Of a DNA stretch of 64,000 nt, positions 40,782-51,724 are shown piece by piece (position 1 is the first letter of the stretch; the number at the start of each line of letters is the position of its first letter). The notes under the pieces were generated by a model. That model was not told the DNA's origin. It did no database searches and was given only the letters and a program-made list of their open reading frames with translations. The position numbers were made by a program, and so were the translations under genes. Source of the DNA: Archegozetes longisetosus (lineage: Eukaryota; Arthropoda; Arachnida; Sarcoptiformes; Trhypochthoniidae); the NCBI GenBank assembly GCA_018873245.2, contig JAEMBT020000001.1, positions 15,044,220-15,108,219 on the forward strand, written 5' to 3'.

Positions 40782-41414
40782 ACTTCAATATTAAGAAGTT
40801 CTGTATTCAATACAACACTACTCGCGAGCACTAATTTCTGGCAAAGCAGTCATTCCATATCAGAAATAGTGATAAATCACTGGTCACCAGAATTGGGACA
40901 CTTTGATCATTCCATTCAAACGATTGCGTTCTTAAACCCGTCAGCCATTCATTTGACTGAAAGTCCAAGAGATTTGTCGGCATTTTTGTTAGCATCTGAA
41001 AAGAAGACTTCGTTGACTCACAACCCTTTAGTCCGAATATATCGATATAATCACAAACAATTTGTTCCTTTTGTTGAAGTCCAACAGATCAAAGAATCAG
41101 AGGTTCTGTCAATTGACTCAACGCTTTCAGATGACAGTCAACTCTTAGTATTTATGTTAACGAACGATAGAATCAACTTGTATCGATTGAAGGGTTCGTC
41201 GGGTTTTGTTTTAGTCGATCGAATTGCTGCTCAAAACGCAAACAATTTTAGAGTTTTTAATAATTATGACATAAATAATAGAATCGATGGACACTTGATT
41301 TCAATTTATTTTGAGAAGGGATGCGATGCGAGACATAACTATTTGTGTAAACGGGAGAATCATATTTTGAAATCTAAAATTAACGGCAAAGTACTTAATT
41401 ATAACTATACTTAA
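40782..41414 (+). CDS. EAR-repeat secreted protein, terminal exon 5
   Basis: The acceptor TATTATATAG|ACT follows a 58-bp intron. The exon encodes TSILRSSVFNTTLLASTNFW, then INHWSPELGHFDHSIQTIAF, KTSLTHNPLVRIYRYNHKQF and ESEVLSIDSTLSDDSQLLVF, the pattern of EAR blades (a strand ending in a short x-x-Tyr-x-x-x-x-Phe/x-Pro element). Two Cys near the end (GCDARHNYLCKRE) may form a disulfide. The stop TAA is at 41,412-41,414. Confidence 0.9.
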   Translation, partial: TSILRSSVFNTTLLASTNFWQSSHSISEIVINHWSPELGHFDHSIQTIAFLNPSAIHLTESPRDLSAFLLASEKKTSLTHNPLVRIYRYNHKQFVPFVEVQQIKESEVLSIDSTLSDDSQLLVFMLTNDRINLYRLKGSSGFVLVDRIAAQNANNFRVFNNYDINNRIDGHLISIYFEKGCDARHNYLCKRENHILKSKINGKVLNYNYT

Positions 41415-41488
41415 CTTATTTTTGTGACTAATCAAATTATATAACAAATTCTAGTTTTTATTTTAATTTAATTGATGTTTAAGAAAAC

Positions 41489-41494
41489 AATAAA
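41489..41494 (+). promoter_or_regulatory. Candidate polyadenylation signal of the EAR-repeat gene
   Basis: AATAAA lies 75 bases past the stop codon; a second (TCAATAAATCG) is at about 41,512. The palindromic element begins only about 200 bp further on. Confidence 0.5.
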
Positions 41495-42017
41495 ATTGTT
41501 TTTGAATTTTCAATAAATCGATAAAAATTTCAATTTATAAAAACATTAATTTGATGTCCTTATTGTACCATTTACCGAGAGGTTTGATAATTACACGAGA
41601 AAATTATTATAAAAGAGTTTGAGAATATTTCTCACAGTCTAATTGAACATCTAGAACGTCCAATTTATGTCTTTTAAAGTCCTACATACAGTCAGCACGA
41701 AAACTAACTTTAGGGATACAAAGCTTTATAACTTTTGAACCACTCATTCAATTTTGATGCGGTTTTTGAAAATGAAGAAAAACTCCCCCGGTTTTATAAA
41801 AGTTTGTTAAAATCATAAAATCACAATTGAAGAAAAAATTATAAAGGAAAAATCGAGTTTACATGAAACTTTAAATTCGAGTACAAAATAAATTTAATGT
41901 AAACATAATTTATTGTTGAACTGATGTTCAGAATTTATTCTTGTTTTGATCTTTGAATAAATTTGGAAACAAATCATTCAATTAATTGAAATGACTTTCA
42001 CTATTAAAGAGAGAGAA

Positions 42018-42165
42018 TTAAAATTGAGGGCACAGGGACGGAAGAGATCGGCAATTATGAGAGAAGTTGGTAATTATTGACAGAAAATTATGAATATTTT
42101 ATTAATATTCTTTAGGCATTAGTGAACCGACTTTTATCGAATGGAGTCGTATCGATGATGAGGAA
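42018..42165 (+). pseudogene. Helix-turn-helix transposase remnant with a 46-bp intron (element 1)
   Basis: The reading is KLRAQGRKRSAIMREV, then a phase-1 intron (GT at 42,070, AG at 42,114-42,115), then GISEPTFIEWSRIDDEEEQ. The joined product looks like a DNA-binding helix-turn-helix of the type that begins many transposases (family knowledge). The frame then runs into the right arm. The same two segments and the same intron position occur in the element at 53,107-54,230. Confidence 0.6.
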
Positions 42166-42258
42166 GAACAGTTTTCCTCTCATAATTGCCGGTCTCTTTC
42201 GTCCCTGTGCCCTCAATTTAATTCTCTCTCTTTAATAGTGAAAGGCATTTCAATTAAT

Positions 42259-42835
42259 GGGTAAATCTGGGCTAATGGGTCTAAGGGGTTTCCGACCCCT
42301 ACCTCCAACTGTGATACATCATTGGATTCAGTTCATCGAGCTGAACATTTTGATACCACACTTGACTACTTCCAACGCGAACCTGACCACTTCTGGCCAC
42401 CGAGACCTAACCCCCTCGAAAATGGGTAAACCTGGCTTTACCAAGTTGTAACAAGCCAAACCTGATATAAACTGAGGTATAATAGGTTAGGTCGCTTCGC
42501 GACCTAACTTATTCGCCCTTAGTTTATATCAGGCTTGTTTGGGTTACGACTAGAGAATCCAGGTTTATCCATTACGAGTACTAAACCAAACAATGGTGGA
42601 TATCTCGAGAACTACTTGAGATAATTGACCAAGTGAAGTATCAAAATGTTCAGTTCGATGTCCTGAGTTCAATGATATATCACTTGGCGGGGTCGGTCAC
42701 TCCCGTCGGGAGTTGTCCAGAAGTGGTCAAGTGTAGTATCAAAATGTTCAGCTTGACGAACTGAATCCAATCATATATCACACTTGGGGGTGGGAGGCCG
42801 AGAACCCCTTTAAACCCATTAGCCCGGATTCACCC
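42259..42835. mobile_element. Nested palindromic element with 8-bp target duplication (hAT-like)
   Basis: CAATTAAT flanks it on both sides (42,251-42,258 and 42,836-42,843). Termini are GGGTAAATCTGG on the left and CCGGATTCACCC on the right, inverted repeats continuing for about 130 bp (GAACATTTTGATAC, GACCACTTCTGG). The interior contains a second, tighter hairpin around 42,450-42,540 (AACCTGATATAAACTGAGG and its complement, loop GGTCGCTTCGCGACC). An 8-bp duplication and a GGG-starting terminus fit the hAT superfamily (inference). A related end beginning CAGGGTGAATCCGG lies at 61,911. No transposase is encoded. Confidence 0.82.
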
Positions 42836-43194
42836 CAATTAATAATTAATAATTAAATAAATATTAATTTCAATTAATTGAATGATTTGTTTCCAAATTT
42901 ATTCAAAGATCAAAACAAGAATAAATTCTGAACATCAGTTCAACAATAAATTATGTTTACATTAAATTTATTTTGTACTCGAATTTAAAATTTCATGTAA
43001 ACTCGATTTTTCCTTTATAATTTTCTCTTCAATTGTGATTTTATGATTTTAACGAACTTTTATAAAACCGGGGGAGATTTTCTTTATTTTCAAAAAAAAA
43101 ACCGCATCAAAATTGAATGAGTGGTTCAAAAGTTATAAAGCTTTGTATCCCTAAAGTTAGTTCTCGTATTGACTGTATGTTCAAGAAATCTAAC

Positions 43195-43630
43195 ACCGCT
43201 TTAGTAGCTCGCCCGCATCTGTAGATTTTGATTTCCCACGATTGAAGCAACCCGATCTTTATGCACTTGCTTTGGGCATTTACCAGATCAAACAAGCCCG
43301 TTCTTACTATTCAGAGTACTTAAGTGAGAACAGGCGGTTAAGTCTGGGTCTGCAAACACGATTGGCTTCTCAACTTTGGACTCATGACATTACAGCATTA
43401 GACTCTATGTTAATCATGTTCCAAATCAGATCATGATTCTGGAACTCAAAGATACTATTTATATATTGGTCGTAAAGGATAAAACTGGGTGAGATGCAAT
43501 AATCGAGTACTGTTGCCAGTACAAGAATGGCCTAAGAACTGTAGGCTGTTGTGCCCATATAAAGACCATTATTCGGTTTTTGGGCTGGGCGCGATTTCAG
43601 TTCTAGATATTATTTCCTGCTCAAGAACTT
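43195..43630 (+). pseudogene. Fragment of a DDE/SWIM transposon, C-terminal part
   Basis: In one frame it reads LKQPDLYALALGIYQIKQAR followed by SYYSEYLSENRR. In a shifted frame it reads NGLRTVGCCAHIKTIIRFLG preceded by YCCQYK. The first matches LKYLTLGSYQLKQSVRYC of the larger copy at 45.7-47.6 kb. The second is a SWIM-type zinc finger (Cys-x-Cys...Cys-x-His), here with the first pair altered to CCQY. Frameshifts and stops show it is dead. It begins about 20 bp beyond palindromic element 1. Confidence 0.7.
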
Positions 43631-43639
43631 GTTTTGTTT

Positions 43640-45365
43640 CTCGCTGCTTCATCAAACAGTGAGAACAGTTGATAAAGCTTCCCTATTGGCTTTCGGTTAA
43701 GTTTCGGAGTCAATGGATCCAAAATCTTGTTGAATATTTGATATATTTTCAAAAAGGCAATACAGACTACAAGGTCAATTATGAGGCGAAAGTGTTAATC
43801 TAATTAAATGATTATCTCATGATTAATCCAATAACATATTTTATCTCAATCTGACGTAAAGTAAGTTTGTAACAAACTTATTATAAAAGTTACACTACTC
43901 GTGAAAACCTATCGAATGATATAGTTTTTATAGAAATCGATAGGGAATCTAAAGTAGACCTCTATTTTTAAGGTGCTATTTATTACATTGAATACGATGT
44001 TAGAGTCAAACGTAGCAGGTGTTTCACAGAAAGGAATAAATTAATAGAAGTGCTGTTTGTACACTGCATATTTGCATCAGTATCTAAAATAAGCTTTATT
44101 AGAAACTAAAAGTAATTTCTTAAGATGTCACTAACTAGGTAGCTTTAATAAAAATAAGGTTTTCTTCTTCATTCAAAATGTAAAAGGTTAAAATAAAATT
44201 GTTATATGGGAAACTTCAACAATATATTACTCGAGATTAAAAATATTAGTGCAAAGCTTAACCCAAATAAATTATAAACAAAATACTCAAGTTTTATCAG
44301 GTGAAATATGATAGCTCATGTACAGAATTGTGAAGTTTATTCTTTAAACTTTTGATAAAATAATCATTTATATTTTGATTAGTAGCTCAATTCTTTAATA
44401 TGCGATACATTAATATTATAAATTATCGTTTTAATTATGTAAATTTCATTATTAATGATGTCACTAAAACGAAATAAGTGTTTACAAGTGTTTATAAAAT
44501 ATATGTGTGTAGCTTATTTGAGTTTAATAATAAATAAACAATCTTAGATATCATAGATATAATTAATCGCGGTACAATATATGATATATTATATATCTCA
44601 CCATCAAAGCTGATAAAATTCAAATGTCAGCTCAGTATTAGTTTTATAAAGATTTTCTTAGAATTAAAGCATTCTATATTTAAAGATTAACAATAAATAA
44701 GATGATAATAAACGGTAAATTGCAATAATTAACAGGGCGAATTTGCGACTAATTTTTTCTAATATACAAAAAGGGAATTCAATGAAAAGTTAGAAGAAAT
44801 TCAATATTTTCGACATAAGTTAGATGTGAAACTCATTTTTGAAATGACTAAATTTTCAGCTTACATTGAATATCTGAAAAAATCAAGTTTTCTAAGTTTT
44901 TCTTTAAATATCTCATTATTTTGGATTTATATAATCTAATTTAAATTACTTTTTGTACGATAAAAAATTCAATTCTATATCATGTTATTAGGAATCTGAT
45001 TTTTAAATAGGACAGTTTATGAATAAAAGATTGAGATTATTACATATTTTACCTAAATAGATTGATACTGAGTTTATAACTTTTTTTGGTATTCTATAGA
45101 ATAGGCCTGGTTGAGAAAGTGGACAAAACCTATATAGGAAAATCCTACTTGAAAATTAGTGCATAGTAGTAGGTGTCTCCAGTGTCGGAAACCAGTCGTT
45201 TATAAGATATAGGCCAAAATTGTAAAAGTTTTTGACTATAACTGTTCATTAGATCAATATATTTCAACGATGTATATATCACTGGACGCAGTTCATTAAA
45301 TGAAATCCAGCGACACATAAATCATATTAATCAAATGTATAATTTCGAAGTTATAGCCAAAAAAT
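43640..45365. other. Non-coding AT-rich interval
   Basis: No gene, long repeat or RNA seen. It separates the two DDE/SWIM transposon relics. Confidence 0.5.
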
Positions 45366-45412
45366 CTTAGGTTGGATCAGGTTAAGTTAGGTTAGGTTAG
45401 GTTATTTTAAAT
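45366..45412. repeat. Interstitial TTAGG-like repeats
   Basis: GGTTAAGTTAGGTTAGG followed by further GGTTA units; degenerate GGTTAG words continue to about 45,610. The unit is the canonical arthropod telomere repeat. A similar run occurs at 52,830-52,860 and weaker words near 22,825-22,855. Confidence 0.75.
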
Positions 45413-45700
45413 TAGAACGCTAATGTAGATTAATTTGGCTTAGGTTAGTTTAGCTCGGTTTCGTTTACAATAGGTTGAGTTAGATGACTTTAGATTCAGA
45501 TTGGTTAGATTAGCATAGGTTTCCTTAGAGTAGCTTATATTATGGTAGATTCAGTAACATAAGTTTCTGAATCATAGATAACTCAAAGGTTTGGTTAGGT
45601 TAGGATAGATCACCTTATAAAAGCTTAGCTTATATTAGGTACGTAAACAATAAATTATGACTCATTAAAGACTAAAAGGTTAGCTATATTTAAATAAAAA

Positions 45701-47650
45701 ATGTTCTGTGAACAAATTCCTGGAAACGGATAAGTCTGCAATAAATGTTATCAGTATTATTACAAATGGCGCTCAAGCCAAAGTAATAATAATGTACCAG
45801 AGCCATCCGGTTCACAGGCAATATTATCATCAGAAATTACAGGGTTAGAAGTAACCAGTGAATCAGTTATGATTAGCATAACATCAGCAGTATTTGATGA
45901 TTATCACTACGTAGTTTGCAGAGCTCCAACTCGTATCAGACTCCCAGGTGAGGCAGCGTTCGAAGCGTACATTAATGATAAAATCTTCGTAAAAGACGCT
46001 CGATGCTGCGAGCAACGCCTCACAAACGAAAAGGATAAAAAACTGAATTCTGAATCATTGTTGAAATTACAAACGAAAATTGTAAATCATAATACAAATG
46101 GAATTATGAAGTTACTTGACTCTCTATGCAATGAAGTGAACAAAGAGCGGTAGCGGTCTCTTCACCAGTGTAAATCATGGAATGACAATGATTATCAATC
46201 CCTGACAGGTTTCGCAAAATCACAAATAGGAGTCTTAAAAGACAAATATTTGAGCCTCCATAATACGAAAATAAGATCAGTGTTTACAGCACTCGCAGCT
46301 TACTTGACAAAACTAAGGTCAGGATAGACTAGTAAGCAATTATCAGTCCTCTTTAAAATTAAAGTAAAAAACATTAAGAATTGCGTTGATGCTGTGAGAA
46401 GTGAATTGAAGAGCAGACTAGTAGATCATAAATTGGGGCTGAAAAATGAAACCGATAAATGCTAAAGAAAAATATAACCAAATTCTCAAGAGAATTAATC
46501 ACGGAAAATGGTGATACCATTGTGACACTGTGGGATGGTACATATGTGTGCATCCAGAAAAGCGCAAATAATAGATTCCAACTTCAGACATAGAATGTGC
46601 AGAAGAGTCGAAGTTTAGTTAAGCCTTTCATCGCTTGCTGTCCCAATGGATACATACTCGATGTATATGATCCATACCAAGCGACTATGAATGACGCAAT
46701 GATAATGAAACATGTTTGCTTCTGATCCAAATATAGCCATACTTCAGAAATTGGTGTATTCGTTGTCGATGGAGGATTCCGCGATGCAAAAAAACATTCC
46801 TCGAAAATAAAGGATATAAAGTTCAAATGCCTGAACCCTTAGCGAAAAATCAGAAACAGATGACTATAGATCAGGCAAATAAATCAAGATTTGTAACAAA
46901 AGTGCGGTATAAGGTGGAAGTCGTCAATGGAAAATTGAATTAATTTCGTACTCTCGACAGAGTTCGTCAAAATTCTACACTGAAATCTTTAAAAGCGGAC
47001 TTCAAGATAGCGGCAGCTTTAATCAATGAGTTCTTCACGCCGCCAGTTCCTGACTGTGATGAGCTATTCATAGTCCAATTAGTGAAAATCAAACAACGAG
47101 AATGCACTGCAAAAGTTAGTTGAAGAGAAAAATCTAGATAGAAATACTACACAATTCCAGAAAATAAATGATGATCAATTAGACGACTTCCTCAAACTAG
47201 ATATAGATGATCTCAAATATCTCACACTTGGATCGTACCAACTCAAGCAGAGTGTTAGATACTGTGTTGAATTAATTAGGAAACGTGTTGCCTCATTATT
47301 GAAAAACACAAGACCATCAAAGGGCTCATAAGATTAAAACTTCAATCCCGTCACTCTAATCGCTTAGTGTACCCAACATATATCCAATACGAGCCCAATT
47401 CGATGGAAGAAAATCAATAGCTGGATACACATGCCGATGTAAAACGGGTTAAGAACAATTGGTATGTGTTCTCACGTTGCGACTGTGATATGGTATCTCG
47501 GATATACAAAACCACAGGGCACAATTCATCAAACAGGGGAGCATTTGAACGAGATCGCCGATGGTGTAATTGACGGTTCTGATAGTGAAGTAGAATAACC
47601 TGCGGTTGTAATGACAGAACCTGATAGTCTGTCACTCCCGATTAATAACA
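45701..47650 (+). pseudogene. Degenerate DDE transposase fused to a SWIM zinc finger
   Basis: Homology-like segments follow one another on the plus strand across many stops and frameshifts. An N-terminal open stretch (45,869-46,153) has RLPGEAAFEAYINDK and DARCCEQRLTNE, a possible zinc-binding start. A helical segment follows (NDYQSLTGFAKSQIGVLKDK). The catalytic blocks are WDGTYVCIQKS (first Asp, about 46,534), GVFVVDGGFRDA (second Asp, about 46,768) and VRYKVEVVNGKLN (Glu, about 46,917), the spacing style of DDE_Tnp_4/Harbinger-like nucleases. The C-terminus has LKYLTLGSYQLKQSVRYC, then GYTCRCKTG and, in a shifted frame, IGMCSHVATVIWYLGYTKPQ, a SWIM finger (CxC...CxH). Dead copy of a DNA transposon. 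Confidence 0.75.
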
Positions 47651-47659
47651 CTGTTTACT

Positions 47660-48600
47660 CAATGATCCATGATAACTTAAACCCGAAAGAGATTGGCACG
47701 ATCTCTCGCAGGGGAGCGCGCGTCTCATGCCAGCTCAGAAGTGGTGGAATGACGCCCATTGCCAAGCGTACATGATACCGCGGGAAAGAGAAACTTCAAA
47801 GAGAATAGTGATACCTATGTTAGAATTAGGTAGAGAAACATCTGGGTCTAGACTTGCATCTTTTACTATGGACATTAATTGATGTACATGGCTCAACTTT
47901 TGTTGAACCTTATCCCATTAATGATAAAAGCCTTATTCGATTTGAGAGGGGATAAGTGGTCAAATGATGTTTTGAAAATTTCGCTTTTGCCATAGGAGCC
48001 ATTATAAAAAATTCAAAATTAATTTTTTCCCAAACTAAACTGAATTAACATTTAATATTTGGGTACAATATAGGTACCTCAAAGGGGGATGTATTGATTA
48101 TATCAAATCGCCCGTCCAGTTACAACCCAAAGTTTAACCTTGTCCTTGATGACGTCGTTTGACTTTTTCTTTTAAAGCCTCGATTTCATTTCGAGATTAT
48201 TTTTCTAAATTAAGTTGAACACTTTTCTTGTAGAGTAATCAGTTGCTTGGAACGCGGTTATATTTTATTTACCTTAAACTCATCAAATTATCAGAATGAG
48301 ATAATGTTACTAAGTTTCCATAAACCATATTTTTGACTTAGGAACTATGATATTTTTATGGAACGAGAAAGATAAAGATTTGATATATATATAATCAACT
48401 CAACAACTTGTGGACCAGTAGAATTTAGTAAATAAGACTGAAGAAGCTTCTATTTCAAATAGAATTATTTAGTTTTGAACTTCAATTATTAAATTGTCTT
48501 AGTAATTTGGTCTCAATCAAAATTGTTTTGTTAATACTATTAAAATTTAGATAGTGCACGAACTAACGATAACCCTATCATACTTTCTTTAAAAACAAAT
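47660..48600. other. Interval between the DDE/SWIM relic and the CCP-type gene
   Basis: No coding region recognised. The last part must include the promoter and 5' UTR of the gene starting at 48,604, but I cannot define them. Confidence 0.4.
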
Positions 48601-48603
48601 CCA

Positions 48604-48873
48604 ATGAACTATAAATCATTGTTAATAATGAAATTTTCAACCACTATCCATTTGAAAATATTGTTGTTCGCTATTAATGGCTTATTTTTAGTGTCTTCAA
48701 GTGAAATCTGCGGAAGACCCAGCTTTCCTCACAATGAAAAATTTGCTCCTATCCTTGATAAATACTCCCAATGGACAAAAAATCGATATTTTTTTGTGAA
48801 AATGAATATATAGACATAATTCAATCAAAAACTTGTAGCAACGGAAAATGGACTGAAAATGAATTATTTTGCG
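48604..48873 (+). CDS. Secreted CCP/sushi-type protein, exon 1 (one-base frameshift)
   Basis: Two in-frame ATGs (48,604 and 48,628); the second gives the better signal peptide, MKFSTTIHLKILLFAINGLF then LVSSSEICGRPSF. The frame then stops at a TAG (48,811-48,813). After the seven-T run at 48,789-48,795 the next frame continues a sushi/CCP-like pattern: FFCENEYIDIIQS, KTCSNGKWTENELFCG, with Cys spacing and the WxxxxxxC ending of that domain. It reaches a donor TGCG|gtaag at 48,873/48,874. So either one T is missing from this sequence or the gene is broken. CCP domains mediate extracellular protein contacts (family knowledge). Confidence 0.62.
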
Positions 48874-51305
48874 GTAAGATTTATTACTTTCTGAAATAAT
48901 TCATGTATACTATGCTTAGAAGCGCTAAATTAAAGTTTTTATATTTAAATTAAGTATCTATACGTTAGGCGGGAAAAGCAATGCACTGAATGAATAAACT
49001 CTCATAAATGACAAGTGCTAAACCCTATTTAATTGAGTAACAAAAATGACTAAATAAAGGGGAACACGTACTTCAGTTATGACTATACTTGAACGTAAGA
49101 GAGTTTTTTAAGTGTTAATTCTATTTGCTGCTTTATTAGGATTTATTTATGAATTTACTTTAGTCGGCTACACTATGCTCTTTGACTAATCACAGCCTTA
49201 AAAGGCCGAAATTTTTAACCAACAATTGAGTGCAGAATGTTATCGCTTGAACTTTACTTCGAATCAATCTGCTATACTTGAGCTTAATTTAGACTCATAC
49301 CACTCTAAGTCTAGCCCATAGTCTCTTATACTATGTTCTCTTAATCACTGATAGAGACTAAACTGAGTTGAGTCGAGTAATTTTTATTAAAATGTTAATG
49401 GTATCACAATTGCAACATATAACAAATAGGTTATCTTGCAACTGAGATATACTATTTAGTTAGGAAATTGTGTTATGGGTAGAACCGAGACAGTTTCTCA
49501 AGATTTGTTTTAGTGCCATGCCGTGGACAAACAAGTCCAAAACTAAAAATCAGATGTAAAAGCAAAAATTTTACAATTAAAATTGTTTAACCTCATAATG
49601 ATTATGACATTTCGATATTCCAATATTTTCAAGTATGCAATTATAAAATTTTCTAAGTAAATTCAAAGTTTCTTCAGAACTTTAAGTCTAATAAATCTAG
49701 ATTTTAATTGCTCAAAGATTTTGAGTATATGAAGAGTTCACAAAGAAGCAGTTTCTGTAAGTTATAAGGATTATTCAGATTTTCATTTTTAAAATTAGTT
49801 GTACCTTATATTCCCGTCAGTCTTAGCATATTCAACGGTAAAAATGAAAGTTAGTTAACCTGTAATTGAGCATTTTCTTAATAGTCAATGTATTGGACAT
49901 CAAAATTTGTACCTAGGCGTTAAAAGATGTTATCTGTCGATATTAGAATTAGGTCCGTGATAATAGATTTTAGTCTACATACGTCTTATATGTTTGAAAA
50001 TAAAGTAGATGTGTTATACCTCTAATTAAATCAAATGTTAATATTTCATACCCAAGATTTCTTTCAACTTTTCTAATTAATAATTTCTATTATAATGAAT
50101 TTAAATACGTTTTAACGAGTAAATCGTTACTTTGAGAGAGCTATTCTCGGTTGAATGCTCCGGCTCACACATCACTTATTAGGAGAACTTCACATATATC
50201 GCATATATTCAATATCTACAACGAGCTTAGTTTAAATATATAACTCTTGTTCTCCGCAAGCCATCAGAACTTGGGTGGGAGATGACCGAAAATCAACTAT
50301 TTATTTGTTCAAAAAACTCACATAACCGAGCATGAAAAAGTATGTGCAAATTATACATATCGCTATAGCTATAATAGTATATAGCACAGCTAGTAATTTT
50401 CTATAAGAAAACTTACTAAATATCTACGGGATCTTGTTCTGCCTGAAGATCCCTGAAAATTGATGTCTAAGCTTAAGATTTAGTTCAAGACCGATAAAAT
50501 GGGCAACATTTCATCACTTGCAAACTCTTACTCGACATAGAAATTGAATTCAACTAAATATTGGTAACAAGCCCGCTTCATTTAAATCGCATCAATCAAA
50601 TATAATTTTTATGGACAAATCAAAATTTTCCGATAGTAAAACATCAAAACTTAGTTAAGATTATATTTAAATGTCTTCGTTTCGTAAATCTAAAGAACTA
50701 TTATTACTTTTTAGATTAATACGGTTTAAAATTATATGAGGGCTACTTGTTTTAAATATGAGACAGACAAATTTTTGACTTAAGATTATTTAGTTGAGAC
50801 TTCAATTGCGCGTTTGGTAATCAGTTGCTATTGAGAATCGGATAACGTCAATGTTTTACAATATTCGAATGAAAGTCCATTCTGCATCTTTATTCCTTCT
50901 ATAATGGTTCCAATTTCTTTTCTATTTTTATTAATATTCGAAAATTTCAAGATGTAGTTTAAAAATTATTAATCAGAGCTTCAGTAAATATACGTTATTG
51001 AAATGCTAACCAAGACACATTACTTTAAATTTTCAATAAATATAAATTAATGTAAATATTAATTACATTATACTATGCTAACATTTATATTTTAAAAGCA
51101 TACAAAGTATTATCGAGGATTATAAGCGTGATATTCATTCCAAATATGGATTATTTAAAATATTCTTTATTAAATAAAATCATGTAGGCTCTTTTGACCT
51201 AGAAACGAACATAGATATTCAATTCGCAGAAATTTCTTAATTTTAAGTTACTCACCTCAGTGAGATCGGTTTTGATTGAATATTTTTATTTTAATTAAAA
51301 TGCAG
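48874..51305 (+). other. Putative intron of the CCP-type gene
   Basis: Bounded by gtaagatt at 48,874 and AAATGCAG at 51,305; phase 1 on both sides if the frameshift is corrected. No further exon or repeat recognised inside. Confidence 0.5.
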
Positions 51306-51724
51306 GACCTAAGACACATAGGCATTTGAATGAGAAAACAAAAATGGTGTTTACATATTCAGAAAATGGTCTTATGGTTGATTGTAGAGATTGTCCAATC
51401 AGAGATGATGAAGGTATTGGAAATCGATGCTATATTAGCTTCAATTATATACTGTACAGCCTGGGTCATGAGTCAAGTAAAATAAACGTTATACTTGTAT
51501 TGGGCGAAGCGATAAGTGTCGCGTTAGTACGATTAAGGTTGTATCATACATCAGCTGGTGCAACAGATTTTAATGTTAGTGTTGGCCCGTATCGAAACTG
51601 CAAAAGTGTATATCCTTGGCAATATCGAGTTTCTGTATGGCCTTCTTATAAAATAAATAAAGAAGGCTTAGGTTGCGAAAATAGTTATTTATTTAAAAAT
51701 ATAAATGAAGATTCAAGAATATAG
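51306..51724 (+). CDS. Secreted CCP/sushi-type protein, exon 2 (unrecognised domain)
   Basis: The acceptor ATTAAAATGCAG|GACC gives the frame GPKTHRHLNEKTKMVFTYSE, then GLMVDCRDCPIRDDEGIGNR and CYISFNYILYSL. Next come VALVRLRLYHTSAGATDFNV, SVGPYRNCKSVYPW and GLGCENSYLF, with a TAG at 51,722-51,724. There are several Cys and beta-strand-like alternation, consistent with a secreted domain, but I recognise no family. The last codons run into the start of a repeat arm (about 51,735), so the native 3' end may have been altered by the insertion. AATAAA at about 51,790 could end the transcript. Confidence 0.6.

Larger units (their letters stand above)
41689..43175. mobile_element. Palindromic (foldback) DNA transposon 1, interrupted by a nested element
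   Basis: The left terminus CAGTCAGCACGAAAACTAAC is preceded by TA at 41,687-41,688. The right terminus GTTAGTTCTCGTATTGACTG is followed by TA. The arms are inverted over more than 300 bp, from the ends through GGGATACAAAGCTTTATAAC and the ACCGGGGGAG/CTCCCCCGGT box to AAAGAGAGAGAATTAAA. The arms almost meet, leaving a centre of about 110 bp (42,063-42,174). TA duplication and CAGT termini fit a Tc1/mariner-like mode of insertion (inference). A 577-bp element is inserted in the right arm at 42,259-42,835. The centre and inner left arm carry a broken helix-turn-helix coding remnant. Confidence 0.85.

Noticed and set aside
47414..47635. 73-codon minus-strand ORF
   Set aside because: Antisense shadow of the SWIM-finger part of the decayed transposase.
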